Positions 49,848 to 58,887 of a stretch of DNA of 64,000 nt are shown here, piece by piece. Below the pieces are notes generated by a model. It worked only from the letters and a program-made list of their open reading frames with translations, did no database searches and was not told where the DNA came from. The position numbers and the translations under genes were made by a program. Numbering within the stretch: position 1 is the first letter of the stretch; each line of letters opens with the position of its first letter. The DNA is from Massilia sp. Leaf139 (lineage in GTDB: Bacteria; Pseudomonadota; Gammaproteobacteria; Burkholderiales; Burkholderiaceae_D), in contig NZ_LMOJ01000012.1 in assembly GCF_001424165.1 (NCBI RefSeq), positions 496,863 to 560,862 of the forward strand. Reading direction: 5' to 3'.

Positions 49848-51617
49848 TTACGTGAGCTGGAGCTGTTCGACCGCTTCGAGGATTTCGGACGGCTCCATCG
49901 AGCGCATGATGCGCCGCATTCGCGGGGCGATCTGCGCCAGGTCGGCGTTCAGGATTTCCTGCTTCACCGCCAGCAGCTGGGCCGGGTGCATCGAGAACTC
50001 GCGCAGGCCCATGCCCAACAATAAGCGCGTGAGCTTGATGTCGCCCGCCATCTCGCCGCAGACGGCGACGTCGATGCCGGCTTTCTGGCCGGCGGCGATC
50101 GTCATGCCGATCAGCTGCAGGATGGCCGGATGGAGCGGATCGTACAGGTGCGCCACTTCATAGTCGACGCGGTCGATCGCCAGCGTGTATTGAATCAGGT
50201 CGTTGGTGCCGATCGAGAGGAAGTTCATGCGCCGCACGAACATCGGCAGCGCCAGCGCGGCGGCCGGGATCTCGATCATGGCGCCCACCTCGACCGCTTC
50301 GTCGAATTTTATATTCTGTTCGCGCAGCTGGGCCTTGGCCTGCTCGAGGATGTTCAGGGTCTGGTCGATCTCGAAGGCATGCGCCAGCATCGGGAACAGG
50401 ATGCGCACCTTGCCGAAGCAGGAGGCGCGCAGGATGGCGCGCAGCTGGGTCAGGAACAGCTGCGGCTCGGCCAGGCAGTAGCGGATCGCGCGCAGGCCCA
50501 GCGCGGGATTCAAAGCCGTGTGCTCGGTCGGGTCGAGCGGCTTGTCGGCCCCGACGTCGAGCGTGCGGATCGTCACCGGACGGCCCTTCATCGCCACCAC
50601 GGCACGCCGGTACTGTTCGAACTGTTCGTCCTCGTCGGGGATCGTCAGACCCGGCGCGCCGCGGCCCATGAACAGGAACTCCGAGCGGAACAGGCCGATG
50701 CCGGTCGCGCCGGCATCCAGCGCGTGCGGGCAATCGTCGGGCAGCTCGATGTTCGCCATCAGCTTGATCGCGGTGCCGTCTTTCGTCACGGCCGGCGTCT
50801 TCTTCAGCTTGAGCAGGCGCTTGCGGGCTTTCGTGAGCGCAGCCTGGCGCGCGCGGTACTGTTCCAGCACCAGTGGGCTCGGATTGCAGATGACGACGCC
50901 GGCGTCGCCGTCGACGATCACCCAGTCGTCCTGCTCGATCAGGCGCGAAGCCTGGCTCATGCCGACGGCCGCCGGAATGTCGAGCGAGCGCGCGACGATC
51001 GCGGTGTGCGAGTTCTGGCCCCCGACGTCGGTGACGAAACCGATGAAGGAGCGCGACTCGCCGCCGCGGTCGCGGAAGGCCAGCATGTCGGCCGGCGAGA
51101 TGTCGTGGGCGACGACGACCATCTGCGGTGCGTAGCCGTCTTCGCTGCTGAGCACCGGAGGCACCGACAGCGCGGTGCCCATCAGGACTTTCAGGACGCG
51201 CTCGGCGACCTGCTGGATGTCGTGCTTGCGCTCGCGCAGGTAGGGGTCTTCGATCTCGTCGAACTGGCTTGATAATTCGTCGATCTGCGTCACCAGCGCC
51301 CATTCGGCGTTGTAGTGGCGCGCGCGGATGATGTCGAGCGGCGCTTCCGAAATCATCGGGTCGGACAGGATCAGGGCGTGGACGTCGATGAAGGCGCCCA
51401 GTTCGGTCGGCGCGTCCTTCGGCAGATCCGTCCACAGCTCCTGCAGGTTGCGGTGCACTTCGGCGATCGCATCCTGCAGGCGCTTGACCTCGGCTTCGAC
51501 CTGCTCTACCGAGACCAGGTAATGCTTGACGTCGAGCGCGGCGGGCGTGAGCAGGTGCGCGCGTCCGATGGCGATCCCGCGCGAGACGGGAATGCCATGG
51601 AGCGTGAACGAGGCCAT
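49848..51617 (-). CDS. ptsI: PTS phosphotransferase enzyme I
   Basis: 589 residues from the ATG at 51617 (MASFTLHGIPVSRGIAIG), preferred over an ATG at 51653 that sits inside the ptsH stop. Phospho-histidine H204 lies in GGQNSHTAIVARSLDIPAAVG. The PEP-binding barrel has GATGIGLFRSEFLFMGR and the active-site cysteine in VAVCGEMAGD. It passes phosphate from PEP to HPr. No sugar permease (EIIB/C) gene is nearby. Confidence 0.95.
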   Translation of the reverse strand: MASFTLHGIPVSRGIAIGRAHLLTPAALDVKHYLVSVEQVEAEVKRLQDAIAEVHRNLQELWTDLPKDAPTELGAFIDVHALILSDPMISEAPLDIIRARHYNAEWALVTQIDELSSQFDEIEDPYLRERKHDIQQVAERVLKVLMGTALSVPPVLSSEDGYAPQMVVVAHDISPADMLAFRDRGGESRSFIGFVTDVGGQNSHTAIVARSLDIPAAVGMSQASRLIEQDDWVIVDGDAGVVICNPSPLVLEQYRARQAALTKARKRLLKLKKTPAVTKDGTAIKLMANIELPDDCPHALDAGATGIGLFRSEFLFMGRGAPGLTIPDEDEQFEQYRRAVVAMKGRPVTIRTLDVGADKPLDPTEHTALNPALGLRAIRYCLAEPQLFLTQLRAILRASCFGKVRILFPMLAHAFEIDQTLNILEQAKAQLREQNIKFDEAVEVGAMIEIPAAALALPMFVRRMNFLSIGTNDLIQYTLAIDRVDYEVAHLYDPLHPAILQLIGMTIAAGQKAGIDVAVCGEMAGDIKLTRLLLGMGLREFSMHPAQLLAVKQEILNADLAQIAPRMRRIMRSMEPSEILEAVEQLQLT

Positions 51618-51652
51618 CGAGGATCCCGAACGGTAGCGGCCCGATTCCGGCA

Positions 51653-51922
51653 TTACTCGCCTTCGCCGAACTTGTCGTTGACCAGCGCGGACAGGGCCGT
51701 GATGGCGTCGGCTTCGTCGGCGCCGTCGGCTTCCAGCGTGACTTTCGCGCCCTTGCCGGCGGCCAGCATCATCACGCCCATGATCGACTTGGCGTTGATG
51801 CGACGGCCATTGCGGGTGAGCCAGACTTCGCTTTTGTACTTCGCGGCGAGCTGCGTGAATTTGGCGGATGCGCGGGCATGCAGGCCCAGTTTGTTGATAA
51901 TCTCAAGTTCTTGTTGAATCAT
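51653..51922 (-). CDS. ptsH: Phosphocarrier protein HPr
   Basis: 89 residues. The phospho-accepting H15 is in GLHARAS. The regulatory serine S46 in INAKSIMGVMML is conserved, so HPr kinase control is possible if hprK exists elsewhere. It forms a regulatory phosphorelay with the flanking ptsI and EIIA genes. Confidence 0.96.
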   Translation of the reverse strand: MIQQELEIINKLGLHARASAKFTQLAAKYKSEVWLTRNGRRINAKSIMGVMMLAAGKGAKVTLEADGADEADAITALSALVNDKFGEGE

Positions 51923-51981
51923 GTTCTCGTTGTCTTTTCAATCGTCAGAACTGCGGCACCCGTCCGCCCCTGTAACCCGGT

Positions 51982-52383
51982 TTATCCTACGCGGATGCGG
52001 TTATCCACGCGTACTGCGCCATTCTGGGCACCCGCCAGCGCCATTTCCACCACCACGTCGAGCGTGTCACGACGGTAGGTGATCGCACGCAGCAGCATCG
52101 GCAGGCTGATGCCGGCGATGACTTCGACGTGGCCATCGATCGCCAGCGAATTGCAGCAATTGGCCGGCGTGCCGCCCTTTATGTCGGTGATCACCAGCAC
52201 GCCGTCGCCTTCGTCCAGGCGTGCGATCGCTTCGCGCGCGCGGACGTTGACGGCGTGCGTGTCCTCGTCGGCGGCCACGTCGATCGCCTCGAAACGCTCG
52301 GTCGGCCCGCGAAACACGTGGGCCACCGCCGCGATGAATGCCTGGCCCAGCGGTGCGTGGGTCAGGAGCAAAATACCTACCAT
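51982..52383 (-). CDS. manX: PTS EIIA component, mannose/ManX type
   Basis: 133 residues from the ATG at 52383 (MVGILLLTHAPLG), phospho-histidine H9. The EIIA-Man fold is shown by VLVITDIKGGTPANCCN and LPMLLRAITYR. Only the A domain is present, so it is a soluble regulatory unit rather than part of a transporter. The start lies one base after the gshB stop. Confidence 0.92.
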   Translation of the reverse strand: MVGILLLTHAPLGQAFIAAVAHVFRGPTERFEAIDVAADEDTHAVNVRAREAIARLDEGDGVLVITDIKGGTPANCCNSLAIDGHVEVIAGISLPMLLRAITYRRDTLDVVVEMALAGAQNGAVRVDNRIRVG

Positions 52384-52384
52384 G

Positions 52385-53341
52385 TCATTTTCCTGTTGCC
52401 GACTTAGTTGCCAACTCAATGGCGTCGATGAACATCGCCGCGACGTCGAAGCCGGTCTGGTCGGTGATCTCCTGGAAGCAAGTCGGGCTGGTGACATTCA
52501 CCTCGGTCAGGAAATCGCCGATCACGTCCAATCCTACCAGTAACAGGCCACGCTCGGCCAGTAGTGGGCCCAGCGCCTCGGCGATCTCGCGGTCGCGCTC
52601 GGTGATGGGCTGGGCCACGCCGATGCCGCCGGCCGCCAGGTTGCCGCGTACCTCGCTGCCCTGCGGAATGCGCGCCAGCGCGAAGGGTACCGGCTTGCCG
52701 CCGATGACCAGGATGCGCTTGTCGCCCTTCACGATCTCAGGGATGTATTTTTGCACCATGATGGTGCGTTTGCCGTTGTCGCTCAGCGTCTCGATGATGG
52801 CGCCCAGGTTCATCGCGTCCGCTTTGACGCGGAAGATGCCAGTGCCGCCCATGCCGTCGAGCGGCTTGAAGATCACGTCGCCGTGGCTTGCGTGGAAGGC
52901 GCGCAGGCGCTTTTCCGAGGAAGTGACCAGGGTCGGCGACGTAAACTGGCTGAACTGGCCGATGGCCAGCTTTTCGTTGTGGTCGCGAATCGCGGACGGC
53001 TTGTTGAAGACGCGCGCGCCCTGCTTTTCCGCCAGCTCCAGCAGATAGGTGCCGTAGACATATTCCATGTCGAAGGGCGGATCCTTGCGCTCGATGATGG
53101 CGTCGAATGCGGACAAGCGCGTATCGACGGCATCGTCGGCCCGGTACCAGGGATCCTGCTCGCCGGTGAGGTGGATGCGCGCCACCTCGGCGCTGACCAC
53201 GCCTCCCTCGAGCGCCATGTCGCGCTGCTCGAAGGCATAGACTTCGTGGCCGCGCCGCGCCGCCTCGCGCATCATCGCGAAGGTCGAGTCCTTGTAGATC
53301 TTGAAGTTGGCCAGCGGATCGGCGAGGAAGGCGATTTTCAT
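52385..53341 (-). CDS. gshB: Glutathione synthetase
   Basis: 318 residues, ATP-grasp ligase that adds glycine to gamma-glutamylcysteine. It starts MKIAFLADPLANFKIYKDST. ATP-grasp segments are VIFKPLDGMGGTGIFRV, GGKPVPFALARIPQ and EVNVTSPTCFQEI. It heads the gshB-manX-ptsH-ptsI block. gshA lies ~0.9 kb upstream on the same strand but is separated from it by a plus-strand methyltransferase gene. Confidence 0.96.
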   Translation of the reverse strand: MKIAFLADPLANFKIYKDSTFAMMREAARRGHEVYAFEQRDMALEGGVVSAEVARIHLTGEQDPWYRADDAVDTRLSAFDAIIERKDPPFDMEYVYGTYLLELAEKQGARVFNKPSAIRDHNEKLAIGQFSQFTSPTLVTSSEKRLRAFHASHGDVIFKPLDGMGGTGIFRVKADAMNLGAIIETLSDNGKRTIMVQKYIPEIVKGDKRILVIGGKPVPFALARIPQGSEVRGNLAAGGIGVAQPITERDREIAEALGPLLAERGLLLVGLDVIGDFLTEVNVTSPTCFQEITDQTGFDVAAMFIDAIELATKSATGK

Positions 53342-53520
53342 GGGGGATCCTGTCGGGGTAATGCCCTCGATTTTAGCCGGAATCCCGAATGCGCGCGGAC
53401 GGCGGCCCCGGCCGAATGATTCCTACGAGCATATGATGCTGATGAGCAAATTGCGGATGATCGCCGGAACGCGTGAGCGCGCGCAAACCGGGATGCGATT
53501 GTCTGCGCGACGATGCATGA

Positions 53521-54234
53521 ATGGACGCTCAACTAGACCACCAGGCAGAACAGGATCGCATCGCCAACGTATATCGGGGCTGGCATGGGGGCGCCGCCCT
53601 CGCCCGCTATGCGTGGCACCGGCCCGACGTCGTGTACCAGCAAGCCATGCGCACCCGCGTGCTGTCGCGCCTGCTCGCCAATACCGTCGGCACCGACCTC
53701 GGCAAGCTGCGCGTCGTCGACGTCGGCTGCGGCACGGGCGGTTTCCTGCGCCAGCTGATCGACTGGGGCGCTACGCCCGCCAACCTTACCGGCACCGAAC
53801 TCCAGCAGGATCGGCTCGAGCTGGCGCGCCCGCGTACGGCGTCCGAGGTGCACTGGCATTGCGGCGCCCTGAGCGTCCTGCCTGCCGCCAGCGCCGATCT
53901 CGTCAGCGCCCAGACGGTGATCTCATCGATTCTCGATCCGGACATCCGCCAGCGCCTCGCGGCCGACATGTGGCGCGTGCTGAAACCGGGCGGCTGGTGC
54001 CTCGTGTTCGACTTCCGCTACAACAACCCGCGCAATCCTCACGTGCGCAAGGTCACGCGCGCCGAGCTCGACAGCTATTGGCCGGGCCACCGCCAGCAAT
54101 ACCAGACCCTGCTGCTCGCCCCGCCCGTCGGCCGCGCCCTGGCCGCCTTGCCGGCCCTGGTCACCGAAACCCTGGCCGGCCTGGCGCCGCCGCTGCGGTC
54201 GCATTTCATGTACATGGTGCAGAAGGAGCGGTGA
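53521..54234 (+). CDS. Class I SAM-dependent methyltransferase
   Basis: 237 residues. SAM-binding motif I is VVDVGCGTGGFLRQL; the acidic loop GTELQQDRLELAR and the post-motif MWRVLKPGGWCLVFDF follow. The N-terminal AEQDRIANVYRGW and YAWHRPD segments resemble methyltransferases encoded with surface-polysaccharide genes. It is isolated here, pointing against gshA and gshB. Substrate unknown. The stop codon is followed 7 bp later by a REP palindrome. Confidence 0.85.
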   Translation: MDAQLDHQAEQDRIANVYRGWHGGAALARYAWHRPDVVYQQAMRTRVLSRLLANTVGTDLGKLRVVDVGCGTGGFLRQLIDWGATPANLTGTELQQDRLELARPRTASEVHWHCGALSVLPAASADLVSAQTVISSILDPDIRQRLAADMWRVLKPGGWCLVFDFRYNNPRNPHVRKVTRAELDSYWPGHRQQYQTLLLAPPVGRALAALPALVTETLAGLAPPLRSHFMYMVQKER

Positions 54235-54241
54235 ACAAGGC

Positions 54242-54278
54242 AGGGGTGAGCGAGGCCATTGGCCTCGCTCACCCCTAC
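54242..54278 (-). repeat. REP palindrome with GTAG head, touching the gshA stop
   Basis: A 17-bp perfect stem (AGGGGTGAGCGAGGCCA, 54242-54258, and its complement at 54260-54276) has a one-base loop. The GTAG head is on the minus strand (54275-54278), one base from the gshA stop codon. The GAGGCC core is shared with the element at 11843, while the outer stem bases differ in compensatory fashion. Confidence 0.75.
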
Positions 54279-54279
54279 A

Positions 54280-55581
54280 TCAATACACCTCCGGATTCGG
54301 ATCCGTCCGCTCCATCTCCAACGAAGCCGCCAGCAGCCCCAGGCGCGCCACCACGCCGTACACGTAGAACCGGTTCGGCGCCGCCGTGCCCGGCTTGGCC
54401 TTCAGATCCGGCACCGCATGCTGCTGGGCGAAGGCCAGCGGCACATATTGCGAGCCCGGCGCATTCAGGTTCTGGTCGATGCCGCGCTCGGCGTGCACGC
54501 GGTAGAAGCCGCCGACCACGTAGCGGTCGATCATGTAGACCACCGGCTCTGCCACGGCGTCGTCGATCTTCTCGAAGGTCGGCACGCCTTCCTGCACGAT
54601 CAGGTCGGTGACGGCGACGCCGTCCTTGATGACCGACATTTTCGCGCGCTGCTTGAGCGAGAGGTCGCGCACTTCGCTCGCGTCCTTCACCGTCATCACG
54701 CCCATGCCGTAGGTGCCGGCGTCGGGCTTCACGATCACGAAGGGTTTTTGCTCCTTCATGCCGTATTCCTTGTACTTCTTCTTGACCTTCGAGAGCAGCG
54801 AGGACACGGCATCGGCCAGCGCCTCGGTGCCCTGGTCATGCTCGAGGTCGACCTCGCCGACTTTCGCGTGCAGCGGATTGACCAGCCACGGATCGATGTC
54901 GATCAGCTTGCCGAATTTCTTGGCGACTTCGTCGAATGCCTTCAGGTGATTGCTCTTGCGGCGCAGCGCCCAGCCGGCGTGCACCGGCGGCAGCAGCGAC
55001 TGCTCGTGGATGTTTTCCAGGATCGAGGGGATGCCGCTCGACAGGTCGTTGTTGAGCAGGATGGTGCAGGGATCGAAGTCGGCCAGGCCCAGGCGGCGTC
55101 CATTGGGCGAGCGCACCAGCGGCTCCACCACCAGCATGTTCCCGTCCGGCAGCGCCAGCGGGGTCGGCTGGGTGACCTCGGGCGAGAGCGAACCCAGGCG
55201 CACGTGCAGGCCGGTCTGGCGGAAGATCTGCATCAGGCGCGCCACGTTGGACAGGTAATGCGGATTGCGCGTATGGGTTTCCGGGATCAGGAGCAGGTTG
55301 CGCGCGTCCGGACAATACTTGTCGATCGCCGCCATCGCCGCCTGCACCGTCAAGGGCAGCATCTCGCTGGCGAGGTTGTTGAAACCGCCCGGGAACAGGT
55401 TGGTGTCGACCGGCGCCAGTTTATAGCCGGCATTGCGCAGGTCGACCGAGCAGTAGAACGGCGGCGTGTGCTCCTGCCACTCGAGGCGGAACCAGCGCTC
55501 GATGGCTGGGGTGGCGTCGAGGATCTTTTTTTCTAAATCGAGCAGCGGGCCGGTCAGGGCGGTAGCGAGGTGCGGAACCAT
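54280..55581 (-). CDS. gshA: Glutamate-cysteine ligase, proteobacterial GshA type
   Basis: 433 residues. The family-specific sequence includes FYCSVDLRNAGYKLAPVDTN, LFPGGFNNLASEML, ETHTRNPHYL and VIVKPDAGTYGMGVMTV. It catalyses the first step of glutathione synthesis. It is not homologous over its length to the E. coli gshA class and matches the ~430-residue TIGR02049-type enzymes. A terminator separates it from amtB upstream, so its promoter should lie in 55582-55700. Confidence 0.93.
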   Translation of the reverse strand: MVPHLATALTGPLLDLEKKILDATPAIERWFRLEWQEHTPPFYCSVDLRNAGYKLAPVDTNLFPGGFNNLASEMLPLTVQAAMAAIDKYCPDARNLLLIPETHTRNPHYLSNVARLMQIFRQTGLHVRLGSLSPEVTQPTPLALPDGNMLVVEPLVRSPNGRRLGLADFDPCTILLNNDLSSGIPSILENIHEQSLLPPVHAGWALRRKSNHLKAFDEVAKKFGKLIDIDPWLVNPLHAKVGEVDLEHDQGTEALADAVSSLLSKVKKKYKEYGMKEQKPFVIVKPDAGTYGMGVMTVKDASEVRDLSLKQRAKMSVIKDGVAVTDLIVQEGVPTFEKIDDAVAEPVVYMIDRYVVGGFYRVHAERGIDQNLNAPGSQYVPLAFAQQHAVPDLKAKPGTAAPNRFYVYGVVARLGLLAASLEMERTDPNPEVY

Positions 55582-55700
55582 GAAAGTGGGCGTCCTTATT
55601 AGGCTTCAAAGTGGAGCTTCAAAGCGGGCTTCTTGGCAATGAATGCCCTCATATGGGGCAGTTATCACTATTTTAAAGCTTCATGTTGCACCGCAGCTAA

Positions 55701-55730
55701 AAAACAAAAGGCGCCCCGCAGGGCGCCTTT
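55701..55730 (-). terminator. Terminator of the porin-glnK-amtB operon
   Basis: A 10-bp stem, AAAGGCGCCC (55707-55716) and GGGCGCCTTT (55721-55730), with loop CGCA. The A-rich flank at 55699-55709 gives a U-run on the minus strand. It sits 21 bp after the amtB stop. Confidence 0.88.
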
Positions 55731-55751
55731 ATGCTGTCAGGGTCGCGGTTG

Positions 55752-57152
55752 TTACGAATGGTACGCCGATTCGCCGTGGCTGGTAATATCCAGGCCCTCG
55801 CGCTCCTGCTCTTCCGGCACGCGCAGCCCGATGACGATATCCACGAGCTTGAAGGCGACAAAGGCGATCACGGCCGACCAGACGATGGTCACGCCCACCG
55901 CCTGTACCTGCACCCAGACCTGGTGCCCGATCGAATAGTCGGGTGAGGCCTTGTTGGCGACATAATCCCAGACGCCCTGCCCGCCCAGTTGCGGTGAGGC
56001 GAACACGCCGGTCAGCAAGGCGCCGACGATGCCGCCGACACCGTGCACACCGAACACGTCGAGCGAATCGTCGACCCGCAGCATGCGTTTCAGGCCGTTC
56101 ACACCCCACAGGCAGACCAGGCCGCCCACCAGGCCGATCACCAGCGCGCCCATCGGGCCAACGAAACCGCAAGCCGGGGTGATTGCCACCAGGCCCGAGA
56201 CGGCGCCCGATGCCGCGCCCAGCATCGACGGCTTGCCCTTGGTCAGCCATTCGCCCAGCGTCCAGGCGACGGTGGCGGCGGCGGTCGCCAGCAGCGTGTT
56301 GATGAAGGCGAGCGCGGCGATGTCGCCCGCTTCCAGCGCCGAACCGGCATTGAAGCCGAACCAGCCCACCCACAGCAGCGAGGCGCCGATCATGGTCATG
56401 GTCATCGAGTGCGGCGCCATCGATTCGCGGCCGTAGCCGACGCGCTTGCCGATCACATAGGCGCCGACCAGGCCGGCCACGGCGGCGTTGATGTGTACCA
56501 CGGTGCCGCCGGCGAAGTCGAGCGCGCCCTTCTGCCACAGCCAGCCGGCGGCGTCGGTGACGGCGGCCAGCGTGGTCGCGTCGGTGATCGCGTCCGGGCC
56601 GGCCCAGAACCAGACCATGTGCGCGATCGGCAGGTAGCCGAAGGTGAACCACAGGACGATGAACAGCATCACCGCCGAAAAGCGCGCACGCTCGGCGAAG
56701 GCGCCGACGATCAGGCCGCAGGTGATGGCGGCGAAGGTGCCCTGGAAGGCGACGAAGATAAACTCGGGAATCATCGTCTCCTTGCTGAAGGTCGCAGCCA
56801 TGCTGAACATGCCCGCGGCTGGATCGTAGATACCGTTCAGGAAGGCGCGGTCGAAGCCGCCGATGAAGGGATTACCCGGCGTAAAGGCCAGTGAATAGCC
56901 GTACAGGCACCAGAGCACGATGATCAGCGAGAAGATCATGAAGATCTGCAGCAGCACCGACAGCATGTTCTTCGCGCGCACCAGGCCGCCGTAGAACAGG
57001 GCCAGGCCCGGGATCGACATCATGATCACGAGCAGGGTCGCGGTGAACATCCAGGCGGTATCGCCCTTGTTGATGGATGGGGCGGCCAGGGCCGGCAAGG
57101 CCACGCCCAACGCCAGCGCGGCGGCGAGGATTTTAGAGACGATTGCTTTCAT
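55752..57152 (-). CDS. amtB: Ammonium transporter AmtB
   Basis: 466 residues. A signal peptide (LALGVALPALAA) precedes 11 predicted membrane helices. Amt signatures are GLALFYGGLVRAKNMLSVL, the first pore histidine in PIAHMVWFWAG and the conserved FGVHGVGGIVGAL. It forms a trimeric ammonium channel gated by the GlnK protein encoded 11 bp upstream. Confidence 0.95.
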   Translation of the reverse strand: MKAIVSKILAAALALGVALPALAAPSINKGDTAWMFTATLLVIMMSIPGLALFYGGLVRAKNMLSVLLQIFMIFSLIIVLWCLYGYSLAFTPGNPFIGGFDRAFLNGIYDPAAGMFSMAATFSKETMIPEFIFVAFQGTFAAITCGLIVGAFAERARFSAVMLFIVLWFTFGYLPIAHMVWFWAGPDAITDATTLAAVTDAAGWLWQKGALDFAGGTVVHINAAVAGLVGAYVIGKRVGYGRESMAPHSMTMTMIGASLLWVGWFGFNAGSALEAGDIAALAFINTLLATAAATVAWTLGEWLTKGKPSMLGAASGAVSGLVAITPACGFVGPMGALVIGLVGGLVCLWGVNGLKRMLRVDDSLDVFGVHGVGGIVGALLTGVFASPQLGGQGVWDYVANKASPDYSIGHQVWVQVQAVGVTIVWSAVIAFVAFKLVDIVIGLRVPEEQEREGLDITSHGESAYHS

Positions 57153-57163
57153 TGGAAATCCCC

Positions 57164-58247
<1,084 letters not shown>

Positions 58248-58315
58248 GACGATTCCCCTGGATGTGGATGGATGTGATGTCTCCGGTGCCTGAGTTGCAG
58301 CTTTATCCATCCTGT

Positions 58316-58331
58316 AGCAGAATGCGTGCCA
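58316..58331 (-). promoter_or_regulatory. Sigma-54 promoter of porin-glnK-amtB
   Basis: On the minus strand the sequence TGGCACG-N5-TGCT has GG and GC exactly ten bases apart, fitting the -24/-12 consensus TGGCACG-N4-TTGC. Transcription would start near 58305, leaving a ~58-base leader before the porin ATG. Confidence 0.8.
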
Positions 58332-58452
58332 ACCCATCGGGGCATGCCATGTGCTTGATTTCTTGCGCTCCTGCCCCAATTTCGGTGCTAATCACCACAA
58401 ATTCGTGCGCGCCAGATGATGAACGCGCTGCCACGCACTAATCGAGGTCGCC

Positions 58453-58471
58453 GCGCACCACCGTGGTGCGC
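58453..58471. promoter_or_regulatory. NtrC-type binding site
   Basis: A 9-bp-arm palindrome contains GCACC (58455-58459), five bases, then GGTGC (58465-58469), which fits the NtrC consensus TGCACC-N5-GGTGCA except at the outermost bases. It is centred about 157 bp upstream of the predicted sigma-54 start site, a normal enhancer distance. It also lies ~35 bp before the ubiK start. Confidence 0.7.
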
Positions 58472-58497
58472 CGCCTCGTCGACCAGGATCGATCCAC

Positions 58498-58746
58498 ATG
58501 AATAACTTCTTCAACGACTTGCAAGGCAAGATCAACCAGGCGATGGAAAGCTCGCCCGCCAAGGACATCGAGCGCAACGTCAAGGCAATGATGACCCAGG
58601 GCTTTTCCAAGCTCGACCTGGTGACCCGTGAAGAATTCGACATCCAGGCCCAGGTGCTGGCAAAAACGCGCGCGAAGCTCGAAGCGCTCGAGCTGCGCGT
58701 GGCCGAGCTGGAAGCGCGGCTGACGGAGACGGCTCCGAAGCTGTAA
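58498..58746 (+). CDS. ubiK: Ubiquinone biosynthesis accessory factor UbiK
   Basis: 82 residues. The BMFP/YqiC family layout is an amphipathic N-terminus (FFNDLQGKINQAM), a central FSKLDLVTREEFDIQAQVL and a C-terminal coiled coil (KLEALELRVAELEARL). UbiK helps assemble the aerobic ubiquinone synthesis complex near membranes. It is transcribed divergently from the porin operon. Confidence 0.9.
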   Translation: MNNFFNDLQGKINQAMESSPAKDIERNVKAMMTQGFSKLDLVTREEFDIQAQVLAKTRAKLEALELRVAELEARLTETAPKL

Positions 58747-58780
58747 CCGCGCTCCCGGCGCATGCTGTACTCACCAACGA

Positions 58781-58878
58781 GCGTCTAGCACGGCCTCCAG
58801 GGCAAGGCGCATCGTCGAAGACAGTACGCTAGTACGGCGAGACGAATGCAACGCCGCCATGGGGGTTGTGCTAGACGC
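58781..58878 (-). repeat. Dispersed structured element, copy 2
   Basis: The core 58795-58863 is an inverted copy of the element core at 17901-17968. It is closed by a perfect 11-bp inverted repeat (GCGTCTAGCAC at 58781-58791, complement at 58868-58878). The closing stem is unrelated in sequence to that of copy 1 but equally complementary. Inside the core, GTAC-GCTA-GTAC and TCGTC...GACGA add further pairing. The element ends 9 bp before the nrdJ ATG and touches its ribosome site. Confidence 0.85.
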
Positions 58879-58887
58879 GAGGGCGCC

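Noticed and set aside
58747..58887. B12 riboswitch before nrdJ
   Set aside because: The gap is filled by the dispersed repeat element, which lacks B12-box features.
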